This document shows, one piece after another, positions 54,217 to 62,022 of a stretch of 64,000 nt of DNA. The DNA comes from Pseudomonas sp. PDM04 (GTDB lineage Bacteria > Pseudomonadota > Gammaproteobacteria > Pseudomonadales > Pseudomonadaceae). The stretch spans positions 930,001 to 994,000 of the forward strand of contig NZ_JACVAI010000001.1 in NCBI RefSeq assembly GCF_014851765.1. Reading direction: 5' to 3'. The notes under the pieces were generated by a model. The model searched no databases, was not told where the DNA came from, and saw only the letters and a program-made list of their open reading frames with translations. The number at the start of each line of letters is the position of its first letter. Within the stretch, counting starts at the first letter, position 1. The position numbers were made by a program, and so were the translations under genes.

Positions 54217-56229
54217 TTAGTAGCCCGCTCGACTGCGGGTGCCCCGCCCGCGAGCGACTGCTCGGCGCGGCACCGGTGCGACGGGTTGTTCAGTACTGAA
54301 CAGGGTTGGCTGCAGCTGTTGCTGCTCCAGTTGATCCCACTCGTGATCTCGCAGCAGGTGGGTTTTGAGACTGCGTGCCGCATGCAAGGCGTACACCTCA
54401 CAGTCGAGCGCCTCGTTGCGCCGGCCGGCCTTTTTTTGCCAGACCATCTTGCTGGGGTTACGCGGATGCGGCGCCAACACTTCGTTCGTGAGCTGCTCGT
54501 AATAATCCGAGCGGATCTCGCTGTACCAGTGCATACGCCCAGGTCCCACACCCTTCAGCCGAAGTCGCCCGTCGATCAAGGTCTTGGCTTTATGTGTGCC
54601 GACGATGTGCACCCGCAGACCGTACTTCGCGGCCTTGGTGTTGTCCTGGGAGGTGTCGACGGACTGCGGCGGCTTGGTAAAAATTTCCTTGTCGCGGCTG
54701 TCGATAGATGCGCCTTTGATCGCCATGACGTTGTATCGCTGACGATCCCGAACGTAGCTGTAAACCGCATCACTGGTATTGCCGTCCGAACTGTCGATGC
54801 TCACCGCCGAAACCGCCAAGTGAGCACCACCGTCGGTAGCAATCGGCTGGGAGATAACCCGGTCCAGTTCCTGCCAGACACTGTCATGCGGGTCGATGGG
54901 ATTGCCGTGAAGCTCCCCCCAATACAGTCGCCATGACTCCTCACCCCGCCCCCATCCGGTGATGACGAGTGCCAAACGATCACCCTGGACGTCCACCCCG
55001 ACAGTGATCAACAGCACGCCTTTCGGTGCAGTCAGTTCGGTGTAAGGCTCAGCACGTTTCTCCAGCTCATCGGTTTTTGGCGCGTCACTTTGGTATTCGT
55101 AGCTTTCGCCCTTGGAGCTGTTGACGAAAGCAATCATTGGCCCGATGTTGCCCTGCGACGCGGCATGTTCTGCCTGCAGTTTCTTTTCCATCAGCACCTG
55201 GAACCGCGAGCCCCAAAATGTTGCGTACAGCTCGTTGAGGATGTATCCGGCGATACCACGAAACTCCGCTGTTGCCGACCATCGCCCATGCTTGAGGTTG
55301 GCGTTTTTCTGATTGTCATCCCAAATCGCGCCGCAATGCGGACAGGAATAGAACGCCTTCTCCGGCCGTTTCTTACCGTATACCTCGTGCAGGTAGTCGG
55401 GATCCTCGTCGCAATGCAGGTTGTCGAAACTCAGCGCATGCTCCTGACCACATTCGTGACACGGCACCAGGCCAATGCGTTTGTCAGAAAGCTCCAGTTC
55501 AGCATCAATGGCCGACAGCCCCTTGATGGTCGGTGTACCACCGATGATGATTTTGGAGCGACGGAATGTTTTCAGTCGCTCCTTAGCCAGCTTGATGCTG
55601 TCGCCCTGCCCTCGCAGATTGAGATTGCAGTCATCAGGTTCTTCAATGGCCACCCGGGGCACCGGTGTTGATTTCACGCTGGCGGGGCTGTTCGATCCCA
55701 CCATTTTCAAGAAGCCGCCAGGGAAGCGCTTAAAGTCCTGACGTTGCTGCAGCTTCCGGCTTCGCAAGTCGACTTTCTTGCGTAGTCGTGGCGTGGCTTC
55801 GATCATTGGTTCGAGTTTCTCGCCGACGTACTGCTTGGCTGCTTCAGCCTTGGGGAACAGCACCAAAATTGGCGAAGGGTCGATGTCAATCCATTTGCCC
55901 AAGGCATTGCCCAGCACGCCGGATGTCCAAGCCACCTGCGCTGATTTACGTCCGACAATCTCACTCACGGCTGGGTCATCCAGCGCTTCCAGAGGGCCGC
56001 CGGGCCAGATCAGATGCGGCGTCACGTCGAACCGATATTTGCCTGGACGTGCCGCCTCTTCCGGCGCGAGCCAGCGGTACTTATCCGCCCATTCAATGAT
56101 GCTCATGCGTGGCGGCGGCGCCCACTTGCGGCAGGCGCCGCGCAGCGCTTTAGTCGCCGTCTTCTTCAAAGCCCTCCGAATCGTCCGGTTCGTCAGAATA
56201 TCCATCTGACGCGGCATCATCATTGTCAT
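54217..56229 (-). CDS. Terminase large subunit (lambda gpA-like)
   Basis: A 670-aa packaging motor (lambda gpA 641 aa) with ATPase and cos-cutting nuclease activities. WAPPPRMSIIEWADKYRWLA and EIVGRKSAQVAWTSGVLGNA are gpA signatures; a zinc-type CHECGQEH...CPHCGAIW pair follows in the middle, and GVDVQGDRLALVITGWGRGE starts the nuclease part. ATG at 56229 is chosen because GAGGAGG lies upstream; ATG at 56205 is possible. Overlaps the small subunit by 80 bases. Confidence 0.94.
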   Translation of the reverse strand: MTMMMPRQMDILTNRTIRRALKKTATKALRGACRKWAPPPRMSIIEWADKYRWLAPEEAARPGKYRFDVTPHLIWPGGPLEALDDPAVSEIVGRKSAQVAWTSGVLGNALGKWIDIDPSPILVLFPKAEAAKQYVGEKLEPMIEATPRLRKKVDLRSRKLQQRQDFKRFPGGFLKMVGSNSPASVKSTPVPRVAIEEPDDCNLNLRGQGDSIKLAKERLKTFRRSKIIIGGTPTIKGLSAIDAELELSDKRIGLVPCHECGQEHALSFDNLHCDEDPDYLHEVYGKKRPEKAFYSCPHCGAIWDDNQKNANLKHGRWSATAEFRGIAGYILNELYATFWGSRFQVLMEKKLQAEHAASQGNIGPMIAFVNSSKGESYEYQSDAPKTDELEKRAEPYTELTAPKGVLLITVGVDVQGDRLALVITGWGRGEESWRLYWGELHGNPIDPHDSVWQELDRVISQPIATDGGAHLAVSAVSIDSSDGNTSDAVYSYVRDRQRYNVMAIKGASIDSRDKEIFTKPPQSVDTSQDNTKAAKYGLRVHIVGTHKAKTLIDGRLRLKGVGPGRMHWYSEIRSDYYEQLTNEVLAPHPRNPSKMVWQKKAGRRNEALDCEVYALHAARSLKTHLLRDHEWDQLEQQQLQPTLFSTEQPVAPVPRRAVARGRGTRSRAGY

Positions 56230-56674
56230 AGTCAGACAGCCTCCTCAGGATGGCTTCAATGGGATCCCTGATCAGTTGATCGTCAACCTCCACGCCGTAG
56301 CGTGCCGACAATTCGGCGGCCAATGCGTCCGGGAACGTGTTGAGTAATTCCACTTTGGCGGCGGTGATCATGGCTTCGAAGCGTTCGACCAGATCGTCGG
56401 CAATGACAACCTCGCCCAGGTCCTTCGCCATCGCGAGCTCTTCACGATCGGCGCGAATCCGATCAAGCCGGTCGCGGGAGGATTCTTTCTTGCCGTTCAG
56501 TGCAGCCTGGTGCATCAGCCACTGGATAACGGCCTCAGTGCAGTATTGGTTTTCGTTGCCCCGACCGAGGCCGAACTCGGTCACCGGCATACCGTCGTTC
56601 TGCCAACGGGTCAGGGTGCGCTCATCGCGGCCGACAATCTCGCTTAAGTCGGCCTTGCTGACTCTCCTGCCCAT
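56150..56674 (-). CDS. Terminase small subunit (lambda Nu1-like)
   Basis: A 174-aa DNA-recognition subunit (lambda Nu1 181 aa). The N-terminal winged helix (SKADLSEIVGRDERTLTRWQ NDGMP) binds cosB; the C-terminal half is helical and ends in a very acidic tail (about residues 148-174). First gene downstream of the cos-like site. Confidence 0.92.
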   Translation of the reverse strand: MGRRVSKADLSEIVGRDERTLTRWQNDGMPVTEFGLGRGNENQYCTEAVIQWLMHQAALNGKKESSRDRLDRIRADREELAMAKDLGEVVIADDLVERFEAMITAAKVELLNTFPDALAAELSARYGVEVDDQLIRDPIEAILRRLSDYDNDDAASDGYSDEPDDSEGFEEDGD

Positions 56675-56725
56675 ATCTAACCCTTTGAAAAGACAGACAT
56701 CACTGCAAAATTCTCAGCTGCAGAG

Positions 56726-56746
56726 AACCCGCGAGTTCGGTGACCC
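56726..56746 (-). other. Candidate cos site (lambda cosN-like)
   Basis: On the minus strand this reads GGGTCACCGAACTCGCGGGTT, close to lambda cosN (GGGCGGCGACCTCGCGGGTT), and is followed, as in lambda, by an AT-rich GAGAATTTT. It lies just upstream of the Nu1-like gene, the position of cos in lambda. The flanking 56747-56805 segment is strongly GC-rich. Confidence 0.6.
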
Positions 56747-56805
56747 GTGTAGGGGGCGGGCCTCGGGGAGGACCCGGAAAAATCGCCCCCCGGTCGGCCC
56801 CGCAC

Positions 56806-57144
56806 CTAGGTTCGGTCGGTCGATGCCGACTCGGAAACGCCGAGCCGCTTGGCAGCCCATCGTTCGTACAACCCGATGGCAACATCTGCACCAGCCATCG
56901 CCGTCAGACATCCTAAGGCGCCAGCCGTCCAGAGCGACATGCCGGCAGCGATCATCAACATCATCGCCGACACTCCGCAGACAATGCAGGAACCAGACCG
57001 AAGCGCCAGCCTTCGCAGCAACGCCCATCCCCGCGCTCCATCCTTGTCGGCCCGCCACATCTCTCCCGATACGCCGCCGACCAAGGCCAAGACGACCACT
57101 AACCAGATCGGCATCTCTGCCAGCGCTTGTTGCTCGTTCGTCAT
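56806..57144 (-). CDS. Phage holin-like membrane protein
   Basis: A 112-aa protein with an N-terminal membrane segment (MPIWLVVVLALVGGVSGEMW, about residues 11-30) and two more hydrophobic stretches (about 52-70 and 72-92). It would form the membrane lesion that frees the signal-less endolysin encoded 21 kb downstream. GGAG precedes the ATG at 57144. First gene of the late operon; lysis genes are thus split between its two ends. Confidence 0.8.
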   Translation of the reverse strand: MTNEQQALAEMPIWLVVVLALVGGVSGEMWRADKDGARGWALLRRLALRSGSCIVCGVSAMMLMIAAGMSLWTAGALGCLTAMAGADVAIGLYERWAAKRLGVSESASTDRT

Positions 57145-57163
57145 CGTTTTCTCCAAAATGCAA

Positions 57164-57187
57164 AAACCCGGCTGGATGGCCGGGTTT
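57164..57187. terminator. Symmetrical terminator upstream of the holin gene
   Basis: AAACCCGGC (57164-57172) pairs with GCCGGGTTT (57179-57187). A-tract on one side and T-tract on the other allow termination on both strands. It separates the late operon from the plus-strand gene at 57233. Confidence 0.6.
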
Positions 57188-57232
57188 CTTGATATCGTCG
57201 CGAGTTCAACTCATGTAAAAACAGGGTGTTAT

Positions 57233-57580
57233 ATGGACACGACATCGGTACTCGTAAATTTTCTGTTGACCGTATTCGGAGGGCTCTTTGTCGCTTGGTT
57301 GTTCGCACCGACCGATGCTACGGGGAGGGCCCTACGCCGACTGAGAATTATGGGAAGCTATTTGTACCGAACCCTTGCTCTGTTTGGTGCTGTTGCGATG
57401 CTTGTCAGCAGTGCATATGAATTTTACAAATTTGCCTACTCAGAAGCACCGATTACAAGGCTGGAAGTCGTCGGCCTTTTCTTCTACATGCTCAACTTCT
57501 TCGTATATTTGGTAGCAACCACCGCAATCGTTGCGATCTGGTCAAGGGGAACACCTCAAACAGCTAATGAAAGCCCGTGA
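57233..57580 (+). CDS. Small plus-strand membrane protein (possible lysogenic-conversion gene)
   Basis: A 115-aa protein with about four hydrophobic segments (roughly residues 5-25, 40-62, 76-92, 94-104). It points against the late operon and against the early operon, and its codon use is less GC-rich than its neighbours. An isolated reverse-strand membrane gene at this place is typical of genes expressed from the lysogen, such as exclusion proteins. No family recognised. GGGTG precedes the ATG; the frame is open upstream without a better start. Confidence 0.65.
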   Translation: MDTTSVLVNFLLTVFGGLFVAWLFAPTDATGRALRRLRIMGSYLYRTLALFGAVAMLVSSAYEFYKFAYSEAPITRLEVVGLFFYMLNFFVYLVATTAIVAIWSRGTPQTANESP

Positions 57581-58043
57581 TCCTTCGGTCGCACCTATCG
57601 AAGATGACTACTTTTTACAGGTCGATTCCGGTGGCAGCAACCCTGTTTTAATGCCACCCGGTGAATAAGTGGGTAACACAGGGTGAACGCCTAGCGAATG
57701 TCGGCGAATACACCACCACGGCATTCTGTTGTTGCGATGGTGTCCCATATGTCCCACTTTTCAGAATCGAAGTGGGACGCCTGAGAGCGCCTGAATTCGG
57801 GGCTTCGCCCCACTGTCCTACTTATCTCTCTTCTTTCTCGTGTAAAGGAAGAAATTTAAATAACACGCGTTCGCGCGTAAGCGCGTAATGCTCGCCCGCT
57901 ACGCTCACACGGGCGGGAGGCACTTCTAGGCGGGACGGTGGGACAACCCAACAACGACAAGGCCCGCACCTGCCCCACTGCATCAAAACGCAGAGAGACA
58001 AGACGGGCCAGTGGGACAACCACAACCGGAGCGATGCCTGGGG
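57581..58043. other. Non-coding late control region with GTGGGAC repeats
   Basis: 463 bases with no convincing gene. It holds a GGTGGCA...TGCCACC hairpin (57631-57659), a GGGGCTTCGCCCC hairpin (57799-57811) and five copies of GTGGGAC or its complement (57741, 57751, 57772, 57939 and 58011 regions), two of them as GTGGGACAACC. As the region between the Q-like gene and the late operon, it is where the late promoter and antitermination site should lie. Confidence 0.55.
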
Positions 58044-58403
58044 TCACGCAGCCTTCCCCATCAGCACCCAGTAGATCTGCAGATGCGCATCATGCAAACG
58101 CTGGTAGTACGTGTCGCGGCCACAACCGCAGTGGGCATACCGCAAGCGCATATCCACATCGAGCGTGCAGTAATGCTCCCGCACCACCGTGACCAGTTCC
58201 GGTGCCAAGTGCTTGCTCACGATCAGCTCAATGTCCAACGAGCTCTCCAGCGGCGCACGGAAGGCACGCCGCCCCCTGATCAGTTGCCCGTTGCTCTCCA
58301 TCATCATGGCAACCATATTTCCCCCAGCCAGCCCTCCTTTCGAATGTTCTGAATGCAGCTCCTGCGCCCACAACCGAAGCAGCGAATCGATCTCCTTAAT
58401 CAA
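58044..58403 (-). CDS. Q/ArpU-like late transcription regulator (putative)
   Basis: A 119-aa protein whose C-terminal half LVTVVREHYCTLDVDMRLRY followed by CGCGRDTYYQRLHDAHLQIY looks like the helix-turn-helix end of the antitermination Q/ArpU family (TYYxRLxxAH). It is the last early gene and precedes the late region, the usual place for such a regulator. Start at TTG 58403 after GAGGAG; TTG at 58418 is possible. Overlaps the primase gene by 8 bases. Function inferred from these two points. Confidence 0.6.
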   Translation of the reverse strand: MIKEIDSLLRLWAQELHSEHSKGGLAGGNMVAMMMESNGQLIRGRRAFRAPLESSLDIELIVSKHLAPELVTVVREHYCTLDVDMRLRYAHCGCGRDTYYQRLHDAHLQIYWVLMGKAA

Positions 58404-60612
58404 AGCAAGGCTCCTCAATCGGTTCCCGCTTCAACACCGAAGCACCGCCCCACCCTGCCGGCTTCTTGTAAGCCCAAGGCCGCTGCCCACTCTTAGCCAA
58501 CGCCGGCAACCGAACACGCCGCCAGCCCAACCGATGCATGATCGCGCCGACGCGCATCTGCTCCGGCTTGCCCCAGTGCCCGAAGTCCAACTTCAACGCA
58601 CTGGTAAGCACGTCACTCCCGGTGGTGGTCTCGCCGATCTGCGACTCCTCGAGCCAGGTCAGAATCGGCCCTTCCCATTCATCAACAACGAAGCGCTCGT
58701 CCTGCTCTTCGCCGAACATTGCCGCCTCATCCAGCGTCACCCACCAGAGGTCGCCCGCGTCGTAGCAGAACACCGCCTCGGCCCACAATTGATCACGCAT
58801 CGAACGCAACAACTCCAGATCCACCTTGGTACACGCCACCGGCCAATAACGACGGTTACCGGTCGCGTCTTTCAGGTATTCGTCTTGGTTCGTCGTACCC
58901 ACAAAAACACACTGGCGTGGCACGTCCATCGTTCTGCGGCCGTAGCTCTCGCGATAAGTATCAGTGGACGCCGAAAAGAACTGCTTGGCCTTCGTACTCT
59001 CAGCCTTGTTGAAGCTGTCCAGCTCCCCCAGTTCAACGATCCACTTGCCCCGGATCGCCTGAAAGCCGTCCTTGTCACCCAGCGCAAACGGCGTATCCAT
59101 GAACCACTCGCCGCCAAGAATGCTCATCGCGGTGGACTTACCAGCGCCCTGCGCGCCCTCAAGAATCATCACAGAGTCAGCCTTGCAGCCCGGCTTCATC
59201 ACCCGCGCAACAGCAGATAACAACCAGCGCTTGCCGACCTTCGAGGAATAGTCAGAGGCCTTTACGCCCATGACCTCGGTAAGCCAGCTTTCAAGGCGTG
59301 GCACGCGATCCCATTCCAACTTGCGCAAGTACTGACGCACTGGATGAAAAGCGTGGTCATGCGCAACCACACTCACCGCCTCGATCACATGCGAGGCCTT
59401 GACCCGCAAGTTGTACTGCTGCGCGAGCCACTTCATCACCCGCACGTCGTCAATGTCCGCCCAGTCGCCCGTGCCGCCGCCATAAGGCGCCGCACGCAGC
59501 TTCACGATCTTCGAACTGAACGAGCTGTAACTGATGACCCCGGCCCAACGCTCATCGTTGGCCAGGATCAACTCGACGTTCTGCATGTGCGCAATCAGCG
59601 CGCCGCTTTCGCTACGGGCCAGCAGATCTTTCCAACCACCCGCCGCCGGCGGTTTGACCACCGCCAACACCTGACGGCGCACCGCTTCCAAACCTTCCTC
59701 AACATGCAGGTCGTTGAAGTCGGTCCACTTGGCTTCCCGCTCACCGGAGAAAATCGGCGCAACCACCTGGCCACCGACAATCAACGCCGCGTTGTTTGCT
59801 TTCTCCTCACCGGGGTTCCAGGCATCACCATTCGGCTTCGTGGTCTTCCAGTCATCGTCTCGGCAGATGATCAGCGGGCAACCGGCGAAACGCTCGCGCA
59901 TGGCCTTGCAAACAACCAGCAAATTGCCCGCATCAAACGCAACGGCGACGGTCAGTGACGTGGCCATATGCAGGCTTGCGCCGGTCGCGTAGCCCTCACA
60001 CACCAACACCGGCTCACCCGGATCCGGATGCGGCCCGATCAGATGGAAGGCGCCCTCTTTCGACATGCCATAAGGCCAATAAGACTTGTCCCGGCCGGTG
60101 TCCTCTTGCTTGGTCGGGAACACCACCTGCAGGCCAACAATCTCGTCCCGCACATTGCTCATCGGTACCAGGAACGCACCAGTGCGCGGCGCATACCGAA
60201 CGCCGAAGCCGACAATTTGCTTGCGATCCAGATAGTCGCTACGGCCCTTTTCCGGCATGCGCTTGAACATGCCCGCTGCCCGCTTGGCCGCACGACGTGC
60301 CGCATTAGCCGAGATCTCAGCCGCACGCCGCTTGGCCTCTTCCTGCCGAGCGCGCATAACCTCGCGCTCTTCTGGCGACATGCGCCCGGCCTTGACCTTG
60401 ATCTTCTGAGACTCGCCCGAACGCCAGTCACCGAACGCACCGAAGATCAGCGTCTCGCCTTTCTCGGTGCGTTGCTCATGTACGACATACCAGCCGTTCT
60501 TTTCCTTGCCCTTGTCCTGGGCCGTCTTACAGCGGGTCAGCTTACCGAACACCAATGGCTGCGCAGGCTCAAGACCGTAGTCCGCGAACTGTCCCAACAC
60601 TTCATTGAGCAT
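58396..60612 (-). CDS. Primase-helicase, Toprim plus VapE-type ATPase
   Basis: A 738-aa replication protein. The N-terminal region has a Toprim fold: VLVCEGYATGAS with Glu207 and CRDDDW at about 252-255. The C-terminal half is a virulence-associated E (VapE) type P-loop ATPase: VMILEGAQGAGKST (Walker A Lys493) and KWIVELGELDSF (Walker B). It would prime and unwind phage DNA, the only replication protein in the window. Coupled to the zinc-finger gene upstream. Confidence 0.9.
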   Translation of the reverse strand: MLNEVLGQFADYGLEPAQPLVFGKLTRCKTAQDKGKEKNGWYVVHEQRTEKGETLIFGAFGDWRSGESQKIKVKAGRMSPEEREVMRARQEEAKRRAAEISANAARRAAKRAAGMFKRMPEKGRSDYLDRKQIVGFGVRYAPRTGAFLVPMSNVRDEIVGLQVVFPTKQEDTGRDKSYWPYGMSKEGAFHLIGPHPDPGEPVLVCEGYATGASLHMATSLTVAVAFDAGNLLVVCKAMRERFAGCPLIICRDDDWKTTKPNGDAWNPGEEKANNAALIVGGQVVAPIFSGEREAKWTDFNDLHVEEGLEAVRRQVLAVVKPPAAGGWKDLLARSESGALIAHMQNVELILANDERWAGVISYSSFSSKIVKLRAAPYGGGTGDWADIDDVRVMKWLAQQYNLRVKASHVIEAVSVVAHDHAFHPVRQYLRKLEWDRVPRLESWLTEVMGVKASDYSSKVGKRWLLSAVARVMKPGCKADSVMILEGAQGAGKSTAMSILGGEWFMDTPFALGDKDGFQAIRGKWIVELGELDSFNKAESTKAKQFFSASTDTYRESYGRRTMDVPRQCVFVGTTNQDEYLKDATGNRRYWPVACTKVDLELLRSMRDQLWAEAVFCYDAGDLWWVTLDEAAMFGEEQDERFVVDEWEGPILTWLEESQIGETTTGSDVLTSALKLDFGHWGKPEQMRVGAIMHRLGWRRVRLPALAKSGQRPWAYKKPAGWGGASVLKREPIEEPCFD

Positions 60613-60832
60613 GGCGTGCCCCCTTCAATTCCGCGACGGAAAGGCAGTCGACACACTGCGTACAGCCGGGCTGCGCGAAACGCCGAGCCTCGGGAATCGG
60701 CCCATCACACGTTTCACAGAACAGAAACGAATGCGCCGCCAAAGCGGGCTTGGCGGCGAGGCGACGTGCAGCCAGCGCCTGATCAATCCGCTCCTGCACC
60801 AGGTCATTAGCGAAGTCGACGATATCAACCAC
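60602..60832 (-). CDS. TraR/DksA-type zinc-finger protein
   Basis: A 76-aa protein with a C4 zinc finger: FCETCDG then CTQCVDC with 17 residues between the CxxC pairs, and a helical N-terminus ANDLVQERIDQALAARR. Phage TraR-like proteins of this size bind RNA polymerase and mimic DksA/ppGpp. Start is GTG at 60832, overlapping the CII-like stop by 8 bases; its end overlaps the primase start by 11 bases. Confidence 0.82.
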   Translation of the reverse strand: MVDIVDFANDLVQERIDQALAARRLAAKPALAAHSFLFCETCDGPIPEARRFAQPGCTQCVDCLSVAELKGARHAQ

Positions 60833-61343
60833 GATCAGCACCCCGCGTCGTCTGATTGACGTAGGTGGCGCGGTTGAACAACCCCAGCAGCCCCTGAATC
60901 CCACGAAACACCTGCAGGCGAATCGCGGCCAGTTCCTCATCAGAAACCACACCGTCGCCAATACTCTTGGCCCAGGTATCCGCCAGATCCGCGACCTGCC
61001 GGAAGTACTCGGCAATTCCCGTGGTCAACGTCTCGGGCATGTCGTTGGTGTACGCCTCAGCCAGCTCCTGCCAAGTCGTGTCACCGACCAACGCATGCAC
61101 CGCATCCAGAATGCGGCGATCCTTGGTCAGCTCCAGAATCTCGCCGAACTCTTGAATGTTCACCGTGTGGCTGGGGTGGGTTGGGGAAAGCTTGTGCTGC
61201 AGCGTGGTCGCATTTCGGCCGGTGGTGGCGGCGATGGCTGCGGCGCCGCCGGGATAGTCCCGAGCGGCATGGTAAAGCGCGAGATCGAGCGGCAAAACTT
61301 CCCGCTGCGCCCGGTCTAGAGAGCTCAGAATGATACGGCTCAT
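60825..61343 (-). CDS. Phage regulatory CII-like protein (CP76 family)
   Basis: A 172-aa DNA-binding protein. DLALYHAARDYPGGAAAIAA, TTGRNATTLQHKLSPTHPSH is the CP76/CII family helix-turn-helix, and NIQEFGEILELTKDRRILDA follows. In P2-like and related phages these proteins take part in the lysis-lysogeny decision or early transcription. Second gene of the early lytic operon, 330 bases after cro; that gap holds a plus-strand structured RNA candidate. Confidence 0.85.
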   Translation of the reverse strand: MSRIILSSLDRAQREVLPLDLALYHAARDYPGGAAAIAATTGRNATTLQHKLSPTHPSHTVNIQEFGEILELTKDRRILDAVHALVGDTTWQELAEAYTNDMPETLTTGIAEYFRQVADLADTWAKSIGDGVVSDEELAAIRLQVFRGIQGLLGLFNRATYVNQTTRGADRG

Positions 61344-61557
61344 GGCATTAATCCTTGTAAGTTGCCAGTGCCGCGCGACATGCAGTGGTGGTACATTTGC
61401 CGCGTGGCTTGAAAGGGCCCAAACGCCGGCTAGATCTTCGGGATCAACACCGGCACCGTGCCGGGGCGAGCAATCCGTTGCTCACCCCTGGCGCAACAGC
61501 TGCCCAATCTGTGGTGGAAAAGGCAGCAACACCAAGGCATTCCGTGCGTTGGAAAGC

Positions 61558-61672
61558 GCAGTGAAGGGAGGTGGTTAGCATGTGGTGTGCCCGCCTACCT
61601 TCACTGCGACCCGACAGCGCTGTGGTGGTGCGTGTCGGGAGGAACTGGGCGACCTTTGGGTCGCCTTTTTTC
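61558..61672 (+). ncRNA. Candidate structured phage RNA with intrinsic terminator (C4-like?)
   Basis: Three hairpins in a row. Stem 1: GCAGTGAAGG (61558-61567) with CCTTCACTGC (61598-61607), extended by AGGTGG (61569-61574) with CCGCCT (61591-61596). Stem 2: CCCGACA (61610-61616) with TGTCGGG (61633-61639), extended by CGC/GCG. Stem 3: GGCGACC (61648-61654) with GGTCGCC (61659-61665), then TTTTTT, a terminator on the plus strand. The transcript would be antisense to the leader between cro and cII. The layout recalls C4 antisense RNAs of phages P1 and P7, but identity is unproven. Short frames here (one with CPICGGKG) have no ribosome site. Confidence 0.6.
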
Positions 61673-61675
61673 TAG

Positions 61676-61936
61676 CTATGCTGCGGCTCTATGAGGTGCG
61701 GATTCATGCAAAAGCCAAGTGGCTTCGAACACGTTTCCCTTTTGCTTCGCAGCTGTCGCCAGAAGCGCAGCGTATTGGGTTTCACCGGTGTAATCGGTTC
61801 GCGGTAGGCATGCTGCTTGACGCCACTTGTTCAGCGCTTGATAGCTTCGATCGCAAACTTTGGCAGCGGCCCCAATGCCGCCTACGGCTTCAAAAGCGAA
61901 TGCAATGGCATTTGGAAAATCTGCGGGGTCCAACAT
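61676..61936 (-). CDS. Cro-like repressor (YdaS-type)
   Basis: An 86-aa DNA-binding protein with an N-terminal helix-turn-helix (IAFAFEAVGGIGAAAKVCDR then SYQALNKWRQ), typical of YdaS/Cro proteins. The ATG at 61936 follows GGAGG at six bases. First gene of the early lytic operon, divergent from cI, with shared operators between them. Its stop lies four bases from the plus-strand terminator. Confidence 0.85.
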   Translation of the reverse strand: MLDPADFPNAIAFAFEAVGGIGAAAKVCDRSYQALNKWRQAACLPRTDYTGETQYAALLATAAKQKGNVFEATWLLHESAPHRAAA

Positions 61937-61950
61937 GGCAACCTCCATTT

Positions 61951-62022
61951 ATCAACTCGTGGTTGATGTTATAGATCAACTGACTATTGCGCAACCTTTG
62001 TGACACTCTCAACTCATGGTTG
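61951..62022. promoter_or_regulatory. cro-cI operator array (CAAC-N5-GTTG)
   Basis: Palindromic sites share CAAC-N5-GTTG: TCAACTCGTGGTTGA (core 61953-61965), CAACTGACTATTG (61977-61989, one mismatch), and CAACTCATGGTTG (62010-62022), the last spanning the cI ATG (62016). A weaker half-site begins at 61992. Centres are about 24 and 33 bases apart. TATAGA (61970-61975) may be the cI -10 box. Binding by CI and Cro-like proteins is inferred. Confidence 0.8.

Noticed and set aside
61330..61694. Plus-strand short frames, one containing SCPICGGKG as in primase zinc fingers
   Set aside because: No ribosome site, low-complexity N-terminal part, and the segment is better explained by the structured RNA; the motif is likely chance.
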